This document shows positions 45,559-55,122 of a stretch of DNA of 64,000 bases, one piece after another. Position 1 is the stretch's first letter; every line of letters starts with the position of its first letter. The notes below the pieces were generated by a model. That model was not told the DNA's origin and ran no database searches. It saw only the letters and a list, made by a program, of their open reading frames with translations. The position numbers and the translations under genes are program-made. The DNA comes from Floridanema evergladense (GTDB taxonomy: Bacteria; Cyanobacteriota; Cyanobacteriia; Cyanobacteriales; Aerosakkonemataceae), in assembly GCF_041929205.1 (NCBI RefSeq), contig NZ_JBHFNT010000288.1; one strand, 5' to 3'.

Positions 45559-48500
45559 ATGTTGTTGTCAAAAAATAACTCCAAACAAAGAAAAAGTGAA
45601 AATGCCAAGATTAAAATCTTAGTAGTTGACGATCAACCTAGTAACTTAAGATTTTTGTCTGAAGTTCTCTGTCAAGAAGGATACAGCGTTAAAAGAGCTA
45701 TTTCTGGAGAGTTAGCTTTAAATTATGCGATCGCCTTTCCCCCAGATATAATACTTTTAGATATCATGATGCCAGAAATGAATGGCTATGAAGTTTGTCA
45801 GAAACTTAAAGAAAATCCCCAAACTAAAGACATACCAGTAATTTTCTTAAGTGTATTAGACCAAGTTTCGGAAAAAGTCAAAGCTTTTCACGTTGGTGGC
45901 ACCGATTATATTACTAAACCATTTCAAGTAGAAGAAGTATTAGTTCGCGTAGAAAATCAACTCACTATTAAGAACTTACAAGTACAACTCCAAAATCAGA
46001 ATCAACAGCTACAAAAAACGAAATCACTTTTGGCAAGTATATTAAACAGTTCTTTAGATGGGATAACTGCCTTAGCTTCTGTTCGCAATTCTCAAGGAAA
46101 AATTGTAGATTTCAAATATGTTTTATTGAATAAAACTGCGGAAAAACTTAAGAAGTCAACAAGTGAAGAATTAGTTGGAGAATCATTATTAAAGAAATTT
46201 CCCGGTCATCAGGAAAGTGGCTTATTTGATGCTTATGTGAAAGTAGTAGAAACAGACGAAAGTCTCAATACAAAAATTTATTACTCCTATGAGAATATCC
46301 AATTATGGGTGCAAATAACCGCAGTTAAATTAGGTGATGGTTTAGCCATAACTTTTCGTGATATAACCTCAGAAAAACAAGCACAAGAAGCACTCAGAGA
46401 AAGCGAAGAACGTTTTCGCATCATCTTTGAGCAAGCTGCGGTAGGAATGAATCAGCTATCTGTCACTGGTCAATTTCTCCGAGTCAACAAACAGCTTTGT
46501 CAAATCAGTGGATATCCAGAACCAGAGTTATTACAACTCACTTGGCAAGACTGGACTCTGCCAGAAGATATAAATCGATGCTCAAATTATATTAATCAAC
46601 TTTTAACAGGGAAAATTGACAACTATTCGGTAGAAAAGCGTTTAATTAGGAAAGATAGTCAACTTAAATGGGTAAATATTAGTACTTCATTAGTACGAGA
46701 TTGGCAGGGAAATCCCCAGTATTTTATCGAGATAATTGAAGATATTTCCCGACGCAAACAAATTGAAGAAGAATTGCAGAATAGTCAACGTTGGTTGCAA
46801 GCAATAACAGATGCGAACCCCAATCTTTTGTATATTTATAAATTACCAGAACTGCAAAATATTTATATTAATGCTGAAGTAATGAAAATACTTGGTTATA
46901 CACCAGAAGAATTACAGGAATTGCAAAGTACAGACTGGTTAAATCTGATTCACCAAGACGATCGCCAAATCCTGCAAAAAAAATTCACCAAATTAGAAAC
47001 CATCAAAGATGGAGAAGCTATAGAATTTGAGTACCGAATTCACCATAAAAATGGAGAATGGCTTTGGCTATTTACTAGAGAGATTATCTTCAGTAGAACT
47101 CCCGATGGTAAGCCAGAACAAATTCTTGGTGCAGCAACTGATATTAGCGATCGCAAAAAAACCGAAGCCGCCTTAAAGCAAAGCGAAGCCAGATTTCAAA
47201 AATTAGCAGACAATTTACCAGGAGTTATTTATGAAGTCATTCAAAAGCCAGACGGTACTTTTAATTTAACTTATATTAGTTCATCTTGCCGAGAGATTTA
47301 TGAATTAGAACCAGAGCAAATTCAAGAAGATTTAGAATTAGCTTTCAGTAAAATTCATCCCGACGATCGCAAAAGTTACGATGAAAACATCCAAATTTGT
47401 AGCCAAAGCCTAGAACCTTGCCGTTGGGAAGGGAGAATAACTACTCAATCAGGAATTAAATGGATACAAGCAGCTTCTAAACCAGAATATCACTCAAACG
47501 GAGAAGTTATTTGGCATGGTTTAATGTTTGACATTACCGATCGCAAACTCTCCGAAGCCAAACTCAAAGAATCACAAAAAAGACTATCATTTTTTGTCCA
47601 ACAAACCCCAGTAGCCATCATAGAATGGAATACAAACTTTGAAATAGTCGCCTGGAATCCAGCCGCCGAAAAAATTTTTGGTTATCGAGCCGCAGAAGTT
47701 ATAAATGTTAACGTTTTACAATTAATAGTGCCGCCAGAAGAACTGGAAAATATTACTCATATTCTACAGAATGTAATACAAGAAGGTAACGAAAAAATTA
47801 ACATTAATCAAAATCTAACTAAAGATGGAAAGCGAATTATTTGTCAATGGTATAACACAGCCTTAGTAGACAATCATGGTCAGGCAATTGGTGGTGCAGC
47901 AATGGCAATTGATATTACAGAAAGTCAGAAAACAGAAGCCGCATTAAGAGAAAGCGCCGAACGTTCTAAAGCGATCGCCAAAGCAATTGAAAGAATCCGT
48001 CAAACATTAAACCTAGAAACAATATTTAAAGCCACTACTTCAGAATTACGGCAAGTTCTCAACTGCGATCGGGTCGCCATTTACCGCTTCAACCCTGACT
48101 GGAGTGGAGAATTTGTCGCTGAATCTGTAGCTAGTGGATGGGTTTCTCTGATCGCACCCTCTCAAGAAAACTCTAACTTAGCAACTGATTGTTTAAACTT
48201 AGAAAGATGCCTTGTCAAAAACTGGATTACCCCTGAAAACCCCATCAAAGACACATACTTACAAGAAACTGAAGGTGGCGCTTACACTCGTGGCGTAAGC
48301 TATCTAGCAGTAGCAGATATTCATAAAACAAATTTCGCTCGATGCTACATCAATCTCTTAGAACAATTTCAAGCGAAAGCTTATCTCACTGTCCCAATTT
48401 TTTGTGGCAATAAAATTTGGGGATTGTTAGCAAACTATCAAAATTCTAGTCCAAGACAATGGCAAGAAGCAGAAATTGACGTAGTAGTACAAATTGGCAC

Positions 48501-50001
48501 CCAACTAGCAGTCGCCTTGCAACAAGCAGAATTATTAGAACAAACCCAAAGACAATCATTAGAATTAATGAAAGCTAAAGAATCTGCCGACGCAGCTAAC
48601 AAAGCCAAAAGTCAATTTCTCGCTAAAATGAGCCACGAATTGCGTACTCCTCTCAACGCCATCCTGGGATTTAGTCAACTCATGGCTCGTTCTACAACAC
48701 TCTCTTCAGAACAACAAGAATACATAGAAATTATTAATCGCAGCGGCGAACATTTGCTTGATTTAATCAACGATATTTTATCAATGGCAAAAATAGAAGC
48801 CGGACAAGTTACCTTAAACGAAGATCCTTTTAATCTCCATGAACTACTCAACTCTCTTGAAGAACTCCTGCAACTAAAAGCCAACTCTAAAGGATTGCAA
48901 CTAATATTTGAAATTGCTCCTCAAGTACCAAAGAATATCCAAACAGATGAAAGTAAATTACGACAAGTTCTTCTCAACCTACTAGGTAACGCCATCAAAT
49001 TTACCCAAACAGGCATTGTCAAATTACAAGTTATTTTAGAAGAAACAGAAATTTCCAACCATCAAGCTAAAATTGTCTTTATAGTAGAAGATACTGGCCC
49101 AGGAATTGCACCCAACGAAATTTTAGCTTTGTTTCAACCCTTTGTTCAAACCCAAACAGGTCGTCAGACAGGTCAAGGTACGGGGTTAGGTTTACCCATT
49201 AGTCAACAATTCATTAAATTAATGGGAGGAGATATCACCGTTCGCAGCCAACTCGGTCAAGGAACTACTTTCACATTCTACATTTTTGCTCGCTTAGTTT
49301 CTCATCCTCAGCAAAAAGTCCTCTCTCCAACCAAAAAAATCATTGGTCTAGAGCCTAATCAACCCACTTACCGTATTCTCATAGTTGAAGACCTGAAAGA
49401 AAATCGACAATTAGTTGTAAAATTACTTACACCATTCAAATTTGAAATCCGCGAGGCTGAAAACGGCCAAGAAGCAATTACCATTTGGGAAAATTGGCGA
49501 CCCGATTTGATTTGGATGGATATGCAAATGCCAATCATGGACGGCTATGAAACTACTAAGTACATTAAATCCCACTCTCCAGGCAAAGATACTGTAATTA
49601 TTGCTCTCACCGCAAGTGCCTTTCAAGAGCAACAATCAGAGATTTTGAAAGCAGGGTGTGACGACTTTCTACCCAAACCTTTTCGAGAAGAAATATTATT
49701 GGAAAAAATGGCTAAACATCTGGGATTACGCTATGTTTATCAAGAAAATACATCATTTACCACTGCTATTAATTCAGCAGAAACAAAAATCATTAACCCA
49801 AATGACTTACAGATGATGCCAAAAGAATGGCTCAAAAAATTACATGAAGCCGCACTCGCTATTAACGATCGAGAAGTAACCGAACTTATTGAACAAATAC
49901 CTGCAAGTAACCTAGAGTTAAAGCAAACTCTAGTGGACTTAGTGGATAACTTTCGGATGGATATAATAATTGATATAACCAGGGAACGTCCTGATGAATA
50001 A
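45559..50001 (+). CDS. Giant hybrid kinase REC-PASx5-GAF-HK-REC
   Basis: A soluble protein of 1480 residues. It has a receiver (~20-135), a divergent PAS (~155-275), four typical PAS/PAC units (~283-790, PAC ends marked by ISRRKQIEEE, ISDRKKTEAA, ITDRKLSEAK, ITESQKTEAA), a GAF domain (~815-985), HisKA (SHELRTPLNAILGFSQL), HATPase (GTGLGLPIS), a second receiver (LIWMDMQMPIMDG) and the shared tail. The GAF resembles the phytochrome-like group (LNCDRVAIYRF). The Cys in NLERCLVKN is not in the usual chromophore context, so bilin binding is unproven. It starts three bases after the previous stop and overlaps the next gene by eight. Confidence 0.93.
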   Translation: MLLSKNNSKQRKSENAKIKILVVDDQPSNLRFLSEVLCQEGYSVKRAISGELALNYAIAFPPDIILLDIMMPEMNGYEVCQKLKENPQTKDIPVIFLSVLDQVSEKVKAFHVGGTDYITKPFQVEEVLVRVENQLTIKNLQVQLQNQNQQLQKTKSLLASILNSSLDGITALASVRNSQGKIVDFKYVLLNKTAEKLKKSTSEELVGESLLKKFPGHQESGLFDAYVKVVETDESLNTKIYYSYENIQLWVQITAVKLGDGLAITFRDITSEKQAQEALRESEERFRIIFEQAAVGMNQLSVTGQFLRVNKQLCQISGYPEPELLQLTWQDWTLPEDINRCSNYINQLLTGKIDNYSVEKRLIRKDSQLKWVNISTSLVRDWQGNPQYFIEIIEDISRRKQIEEELQNSQRWLQAITDANPNLLYIYKLPELQNIYINAEVMKILGYTPEELQELQSTDWLNLIHQDDRQILQKKFTKLETIKDGEAIEFEYRIHHKNGEWLWLFTREIIFSRTPDGKPEQILGAATDISDRKKTEAALKQSEARFQKLADNLPGVIYEVIQKPDGTFNLTYISSSCREIYELEPEQIQEDLELAFSKIHPDDRKSYDENIQICSQSLEPCRWEGRITTQSGIKWIQAASKPEYHSNGEVIWHGLMFDITDRKLSEAKLKESQKRLSFFVQQTPVAIIEWNTNFEIVAWNPAAEKIFGYRAAEVINVNVLQLIVPPEELENITHILQNVIQEGNEKININQNLTKDGKRIICQWYNTALVDNHGQAIGGAAMAIDITESQKTEAALRESAERSKAIAKAIERIRQTLNLETIFKATTSELRQVLNCDRVAIYRFNPDWSGEFVAESVASGWVSLIAPSQENSNLATDCLNLERCLVKNWITPENPIKDTYLQETEGGAYTRGVSYLAVADIHKTNFARCYINLLEQFQAKAYLTVPIFCGNKIWGLLANYQNSSPRQWQEAEIDVVVQIGTQLAVALQQAELLEQTQRQSLELMKAKESADAANKAKSQFLAKMSHELRTPLNAILGFSQLMARSTTLSSEQQEYIEIINRSGEHLLDLINDILSMAKIEAGQVTLNEDPFNLHELLNSLEELLQLKANSKGLQLIFEIAPQVPKNIQTDESKLRQVLLNLLGNAIKFTQTGIVKLQVILEETEISNHQAKIVFIVEDTGPGIAPNEILALFQPFVQTQTGRQTGQGTGLGLPISQQFIKLMGGDITVRSQLGQGTTFTFYIFARLVSHPQQKVLSPTKKIIGLEPNQPTYRILIVEDLKENRQLVVKLLTPFKFEIREAENGQEAITIWENWRPDLIWMDMQMPIMDGYETTKYIKSHSPGKDTVIIALTASAFQEQQSEILKAGCDDFLPKPFREEILLEKMAKHLGLRYVYQENTSFTTAINSAETKIINPNDLQMMPKEWLKKLHEAALAINDREVTELIEQIPASNLELKQTLVDLVDNFRMDIIIDITRERPDE

Positions 50002-51577
50002 ATCAAAATCAACGCCATGTAAAGCAGATATTTTAGTTGTTGATGACAACCCGGACAACTTACGACTTTTGTCCAATATGCTGATGTCTCGAGGCTATCA
50101 AGTAAGAAAAGCAATCAACGGTCAGTTAGCTTTAAAAGGAGTGGAAGTAAGTCAACCAGACTTAATATTACTAGATATAAATATGCCGAAAATTAACGGT
50201 TATGAAGTATGTAAACAATTAAAATCTTTAGAAAATACTCGTCATATTCCAGTAATTTTCGTTAGCGCTTTAGATGAAACTTTAGATAAAGTAAAAGCAT
50301 TTCAAATTGGAGGAGTAGACTATATTACTAAACCTTTTCAATTGGAAGAAGTATTGGCTCGTGTTGAAAATCAACTAACGATTCATCAATTACAAAAGCA
50401 ACTTTATCAGCAAAATACTCAACTACAATTGGAAATTATCGAAAGGCAGAAAGTAGAAGAGGAAATTAAATTTTTATTTACTACTACTCAACTAATTAGT
50501 AAATCAGTAGATTTTAATGATGCTCTAAAAGTTACACTTAAGCAAGTTTGCCTTGCTATAAATTGGGATTTAGGAGAAGCTTGGATTCCTAATAATAAGA
50601 GTAGTAAACTAGAATACGGTACTGGTTGGTATACGAGTGAAAAAAGTTTGGAAAAGTTTATTGAAAAAAGTAAATCCCTAACAATTGCTTCTAAGTATGG
50701 ATTACCTGGAAGAATTTGGACTTCTCAAAAATTTGAGTGGATAGAAGATATTTCGGCTGCAACTCAACTTGAATTTATTAGACAAAAAGATGCTTTAGAA
50801 GTGGGATTAAAAACAGCTTTTGGTATTCCTATTTTAATCAACGAACAACTTTTAACTGTACTCATTTTTTATAAAAAAGAATTAAGTAAACTGGAACCAA
50901 GATTTGTTGATTTAGTTCATACTGTAGCTACTCAATTGGCTTCCTTAATTCAGTTAAAAAAAACTGAAGAAGCTTTAATGAAGGCTAATCAAGAATTAGA
51001 GCGACTTGCCACTGTGGATAGCTTAACAGAAGTTGCCAATCGTCGTTTATTTGATGAATATTTAGAGCTAGAATGGTTACAGATGTTTCGGGAACAGTTA
51101 CCTTTATCTTTAATTTTATGTGATGTAGATTTTTTCAAATTTTACAATGATACTTATGGACATTTGGTAGGAGATTTTTGTTTACAACAGGTAGCAACAA
51201 CAATTAAGACTTGTATCAAACGTTCAACAGATTTAGTAGCCAGATATGGAGGAGAAGAATTTGCAGTAATTTTGCCTAATACTGATGCTAAAGGGGCACT
51301 AAAAGTAGCAGAATTTATTAGAGAGAAAGTGCAAGCTCTGAAAATTGCCCATGCTAAATCTAGTGTCAGCCCATTTGTTACCCTAAGTTTAGGAGCAACT
51401 ACTGTTATTCCTAATCCAGAAATTAGTCCAGACATTTTAATTGCATTAACTGATAAAGCGCTGTATGCGGCTAAACAGCAAGGAAGAAATCGGACTGTTT
51501 TAGAGAATTTAGTTGCACCAACTTTAAAGAAGTTTTCCAGTCAGGGGCAGATTCAGGAGAATGAGGAAAAGTCATAG
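49994..51577 (+). CDS. Diguanylate cyclase REC-GAF-GGDEF
   Basis: A receiver (~12-130; LILLDINMPKING), a GAF domain (~165-310; DLGEAWIPNN, GLPGRIW) and a GGDEF domain (~345-505) with RYGGEEFAVILP and an RSTD inhibitory site five residues before. It should make c-di-GMP under phosphorelay control. The first eight bases overlap the end of the giant kinase gene, which suggests translational coupling. Its GGDEF half is a close relative of that at 13766. This is one of two cyclase outputs in the operon. Confidence 0.94.
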   Translation: MNKSKSTPCKADILVVDDNPDNLRLLSNMLMSRGYQVRKAINGQLALKGVEVSQPDLILLDINMPKINGYEVCKQLKSLENTRHIPVIFVSALDETLDKVKAFQIGGVDYITKPFQLEEVLARVENQLTIHQLQKQLYQQNTQLQLEIIERQKVEEEIKFLFTTTQLISKSVDFNDALKVTLKQVCLAINWDLGEAWIPNNKSSKLEYGTGWYTSEKSLEKFIEKSKSLTIASKYGLPGRIWTSQKFEWIEDISAATQLEFIRQKDALEVGLKTAFGIPILINEQLLTVLIFYKKELSKLEPRFVDLVHTVATQLASLIQLKKTEEALMKANQELERLATVDSLTEVANRRLFDEYLELEWLQMFREQLPLSLILCDVDFFKFYNDTYGHLVGDFCLQQVATTIKTCIKRSTDLVARYGGEEFAVILPNTDAKGALKVAEFIREKVQALKIAHAKSSVSPFVTLSLGATTVIPNPEISPDILIALTDKALYAAKQQGRNRTVLENLVAPTLKKFSSQGQIQENEEKS

Positions 51578-51609
51578 TCTAGTAATTTAAGAATAATCGA
51601 TCGCGTTAA

Positions 51610-53634
51610 ATGAATCAGCAACAAGAACTACAAATAAATCCAGAAACTACAGCTAATATCCTGATCGTTGATGATACCCCCGATAACTTACGACTGTTAT
51701 CTACTATGTTGGCTGGGCAAGGATATTATGTGCGAAAAGCCATTAACGGACAAATGGCTTTAAAAGCAGCAGAAATGTCTCCCCCAGACTTAATATTGCT
51801 GGATGTGAATATGCCGTTGATGAACGGTTATGAAGTATGTCAAGCTTTAAAAGCTAACCCTATAACTAGCAAGATACCTGTAATTTTTATCAGTGCTTTG
51901 GATCAGGTAATAGATAAGATTAAAGCTTTTGAAGTTGGCGGAGTAGATTATATTACTAAACCCTTTCACATAGAAGAAGTTCTGGCAAGAATTAACAATC
52001 AATTAAATCAAAAGAAATTATCAGAACAATTAGAATCTAAAAATCAGCAGTTGCAAGCAGAAATTAGCGATCGCAGAAAAGCCGAAATCAAAATTCGCCT
52101 GTTATTAGCAGCGACTCAAGCCATTAGTCGCGCCGAAAAGTTTGACACTGCTATTGAAGTAATTCTACATTTAATTTGCAAAACGATCGGCTGGGATTTC
52201 GGTGAAGCTTGGATTCCAAATAGCGATCGACAACTCTTGGAATGTTCGCCTGCTTGGTATGCCAGCGAACCAGAGTTGGAAACATTTAGACAAGCAAGTT
52301 TACAATTTACATTTGCTTACAACATAGGATTACCTGGAAGAATTTGGCGATATCGACAGCCAGAATGGATTGAAAATCTCGCAACTGAATCACCAGAGAA
52401 TTTTTATCGTCAAGAAATGGTTGTTGCTGTTGGATTAAATAGTTGTTTTAGTGTTCCCATTTTACTTGGTGATGAAGTCTTAGCAGTTTTAGTTTTCTTC
52501 AAAAAAGCCCGTGCTCAAGAAGAAGCAAATTTACTGGAACTCGTTAGTGCTGTTGCTACACAATTAGGTTCATTAATTCAACGCAAACGTGCCGAAGAAG
52601 CTTTAAGATTAGCTGAACAAAGATATCATAGCATTGTCGAAAACGCAGTAGATGGAATTTTTCAAAGCACACCTTCAGGACGTTATATTAGTGCTAATCC
52701 TGCTTTAGCAAAAATTTATGGTTATGATTCGCCAGAGGAATTAATTGCAGTTTTGAGTAATATTTCCCATCAGCTTTATGTCGATTCCGATCGCCGCCAA
52801 GAATTTGTGAAGAAAATGGAAGAAGAACACGCTGTTTATGGATTTGAATCTTTAATTCGGCGTAAAGATGGTAAAGTAATTTGGATTAGCGAAAATGCCC
52901 GTGCAGTGCGTGATTCTACAGGAAAATTGCTGTATTATGAAGGTACAGTTTCGGATATTACTGTGCGTAAAGTAGCGCAAGAAGCTCTGCGTTACCAAAA
53001 AGAACAAACAGAAGAATTATTACTCAATATCCTTCCGCAACCGATCGCCGAGAGATTACAAACAGAACAAGGTACGATCGCTGATAATTTTGAAAATGTT
53101 ACAGTTTTATTTGCTGATTTAGTTGGTTTCACTGAATTGTCAGCTAACACATCTCCTAGAGAACTAGTAGAAAACTTGAATATAGTATTCTCTGAATTCG
53201 ATCGCTTAGCTGAACATTATGGCTTAGAAAAGATTAAAACTATTGGTGATGCTTACATGGCTGTAGCTGGATTACCTACTTCTCGTCCCGATCATGCAGA
53301 AGCCGCAGCTGAAATGGCATTGGATATGCTAATAAAAATTGCTGAATTTAATAGCAAAGCTGGTACAACTTTTAATCTCCGAATTGGACTGAATACAGGT
53401 CCAGTTATAGCTGGTGTAATAGGAATTAAAAAATTTAGTTACGATTTATGGGGTGATACAGTTAACACGGCTAGTCGCATGGAATCTCAAGGCATTCCCG
53501 GTGCTATTCAAGTTAGCGATAGGACATACTTTTTGCTAAAAGGTAAGTATGAGTTAACTAAGCGGGGTACTATTTATATTAAAGGTAAGGGGGAAATGGT
53601 AACTTATTTGCTTGGAGGCAAACAGCAAAATTAG
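51610..53634 (+). CDS. Adenylate cyclase REC-GAF-PAS-CHD
   Basis: A receiver (~15-135; LILLDVNMPLMNG), a GAF domain (~175-320) related to that of the preceding cyclase, a PAS (~335-460) and a class III cyclase homology domain (~490-665). Metal-binding Asps are in LFADLVGFTEL and TIGDAYMA. The substrate-selecting Lys (EKIKTIGD) and Asp (YDLWGDTVNTASRME) fit ATP rather than GTP, so it should make cAMP. It is the last gene of the operon. The stop overlaps the end of a small convergent gene by four bases. Confidence 0.93.
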   Translation: MNQQQELQINPETTANILIVDDTPDNLRLLSTMLAGQGYYVRKAINGQMALKAAEMSPPDLILLDVNMPLMNGYEVCQALKANPITSKIPVIFISALDQVIDKIKAFEVGGVDYITKPFHIEEVLARINNQLNQKKLSEQLESKNQQLQAEISDRRKAEIKIRLLLAATQAISRAEKFDTAIEVILHLICKTIGWDFGEAWIPNSDRQLLECSPAWYASEPELETFRQASLQFTFAYNIGLPGRIWRYRQPEWIENLATESPENFYRQEMVVAVGLNSCFSVPILLGDEVLAVLVFFKKARAQEEANLLELVSAVATQLGSLIQRKRAEEALRLAEQRYHSIVENAVDGIFQSTPSGRYISANPALAKIYGYDSPEELIAVLSNISHQLYVDSDRRQEFVKKMEEEHAVYGFESLIRRKDGKVIWISENARAVRDSTGKLLYYEGTVSDITVRKVAQEALRYQKEQTEELLLNILPQPIAERLQTEQGTIADNFENVTVLFADLVGFTELSANTSPRELVENLNIVFSEFDRLAEHYGLEKIKTIGDAYMAVAGLPTSRPDHAEAAAEMALDMLIKIAEFNSKAGTTFNLRIGLNTGPVIAGVIGIKKFSYDLWGDTVNTASRMESQGIPGAIQVSDRTYFLLKGKYELTKRGTIYIKGKGEMVTYLLGGKQQN

Positions 53635-53822
53635 TGCCGAAAATCTGTAGGTTGCCAAATTTCAGCTAGGAATTTCCGTTCTACTAAATTTGCTGATTCT
53701 CTAGTTGTCTTTCTTGCCGAACCAATTTGCCAATTTGTCTGAGCAATATTTGAGGAACTTACTGGTATGAGAAAATGTATCGAGAAAGTAACTGTGGCTG
53801 CTAGTAAAAGTTTTTCTAACAT
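53631..53822 (-). CDS. Small exported protein, unknown function
   Basis: A 63-residue frame with a signal-peptide-like start (MLEKLLLAATVTFSIHFLIPVSSSNIA) and a polar, basic remainder. GGAG lies seven bases before the ATG on the minus strand, a good ribosome binding site that supports a real gene. Its end overlaps the adenylate cyclase stop by four bases, in a convergent arrangement. I do not recognise a family. Confidence 0.5.
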   Translation of the reverse strand: MLEKLLLAATVTFSIHFLIPVSSSNIAQTNWQIGSARKTTRESANLVERKFLAEIWQPTDFRH

Positions 53823-54044
53823 TTCTAACTCCCCCCCAAGAGTGGTTAAATTACCGCTCTAATACTGATAGTATTACTATCAGCTTTTTATGGGTTTATT
53901 AGAGTGATTCAACTCTCTGAAAAACTGTGACTATTATTTAATAATTAAGTGATTGAAGTCACAGTTAGTTGAGCAGAAAGGGAACAGGGAATAAGAGACA
54001 GCTAGAAGAAATTTATTTGTTCCTTGTTCCCTCAGCAATATCAT

Positions 54045-54187
54045 TTAGATCCCAATACTGCTCGGTTAAGCTTTTTTTGGCATAGAAGGGCGAAGCATTT
54101 AGACAGAAAAGTTAGGGTTTGAGGTGATAAATTGTCGCCCAAATGCTTCGCCCCTACCCAAAACCCGAGCAGTATTGACTTAGATCC
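54045..54187. mobile_element. MITE-like element flanked by TTAGATCC
   Basis: An inverted repeat CAATACTGCTCGG (from 54053) and CCGAGCAGTATTG (to 54177) bounds ~125 bp with an inner palindrome GGGCGAAGCATTT/AAATGCTTCGCCC. The octamer TTAGATCC lies at both ends (54045-54052 and 54180-54187), with two extra bases on the right. The right copy is the stop end of the pentapeptide/TPR gene, so the element sits immediately behind that gene. No coding frame is inside. Confidence 0.8.
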
Positions 54188-54956
54188 AGCCAGCGCTAAG
54201 GGCTAAACCTGCTAAACCTTGCAGCAGATTAAACAAATTTTCGCCAATACTGGGGCCTCGCTTTTTGGGGTTGTTGAGTTGTTCGATTCCGGCAACTATC
54301 TGTTGCGCGGCTTTAGCTCCCTCTTGATTACCTTGAGCAGTGTAAAGTTGAGCTGCTTTTTTGCTATCAGCAAGCGCTCCTGCTCGATCGCCCTGATTAA
54401 ATTGTACCATCCCCCGACCTAAGTAAGCATTCGCATAATCAGGTTTCATCACTAAAGCTTGGTTAAGCAATTCCAGCGCCCTTTGGTGATTATCTCTCTC
54501 AGCTTCTGCCATTCCCCAACGGTAAAAATCTTCGGCATTACCCGTATAATTTGGCAGTCCAACTGCACCCAGCAAATTAGCATTAACTAAATTCGTCCCA
54601 ACTAAATTTGCCTGAGATAAAAAAGCACCTCTTAAATCAGCAGCAGTAAGATTAGCGCCGCTAAGGTTAGCACCGCTAAGGTTAGCACCATGCAGACTGG
54701 CACCCATCAAGTTAGCACCCCTGAGATCGGCACCCATCAGGTTAGCACGGCTGAGGTTGGCTCGACTCAGATCGGCACCAGTCAAATCGGCACCTACTAG
54801 ATTAGCCATCACTAATCCAGCATCAGTTAAATCGCATTGCGAACATTTTTTGGTGGCAAGTAGCTGTCTGGTATGTTCGGGATTAGCTGCAAGTCCAGGA
54901 CCGATCAGACTAAATGTGGTTAGTAAAGTGACGCTGGCTATGGGTGTGAATTTCAT
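54180..54956 (-). CDS. Exported pentapeptide-repeat and TPR protein
   Basis: A Sec-type signal (cleavage near GLAANP, residue ~24), then CSQCDLTDAGLVMANL and about twenty pentapeptides of the A(D/N)LXX type (~40-135), then two TPR units (~145-220; DNHQRALELLNQALVMKPDYANAYLGRG). A hydrophobic Gly/Leu C-terminus follows (NLFNLLQGLAGLALSAGWI). The Cys-X2-Cys pair just before the helix is typical of a related cyanobacterial family. The protein is probably periplasmic or lumenal and its function unknown. Confidence 0.92.
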   Translation of the reverse strand: MKFTPIASVTLLTTFSLIGPGLAANPEHTRQLLATKKCSQCDLTDAGLVMANLVGADLTGADLSRANLSRANLMGADLRGANLMGASLHGANLSGANLSGANLTAADLRGAFLSQANLVGTNLVNANLLGAVGLPNYTGNAEDFYRWGMAEAERDNHQRALELLNQALVMKPDYANAYLGRGMVQFNQGDRAGALADSKKAAQLYTAQGNQEGAKAAQQIVAGIEQLNNPKKRGPSIGENLFNLLQGLAGLALSAGWI

Positions 54957-55122
54957 AAGCTTACCTGCGTTGTTATGAGAACTTTTTTACATAACAGAAT
55001 TTTGCTCAATCAAGGCGTTTTACACAAGTCTTTTTCCCAACGGAGTTTGACTTTTTCCGGTGAAACGCTCTTTTATCTAGAGGTTTGGTTATGCTACACC
55101 TGAATATAAAAGAGATAAATTT

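Noticed and set aside
48061..48300. Bilin-binding GAF domain in the giant kinase
   Set aside because: The GAF resembles the phytochrome group, but I could not place a Cys in a chromophore-type motif with confidence, so no photoreceptor claim is made.
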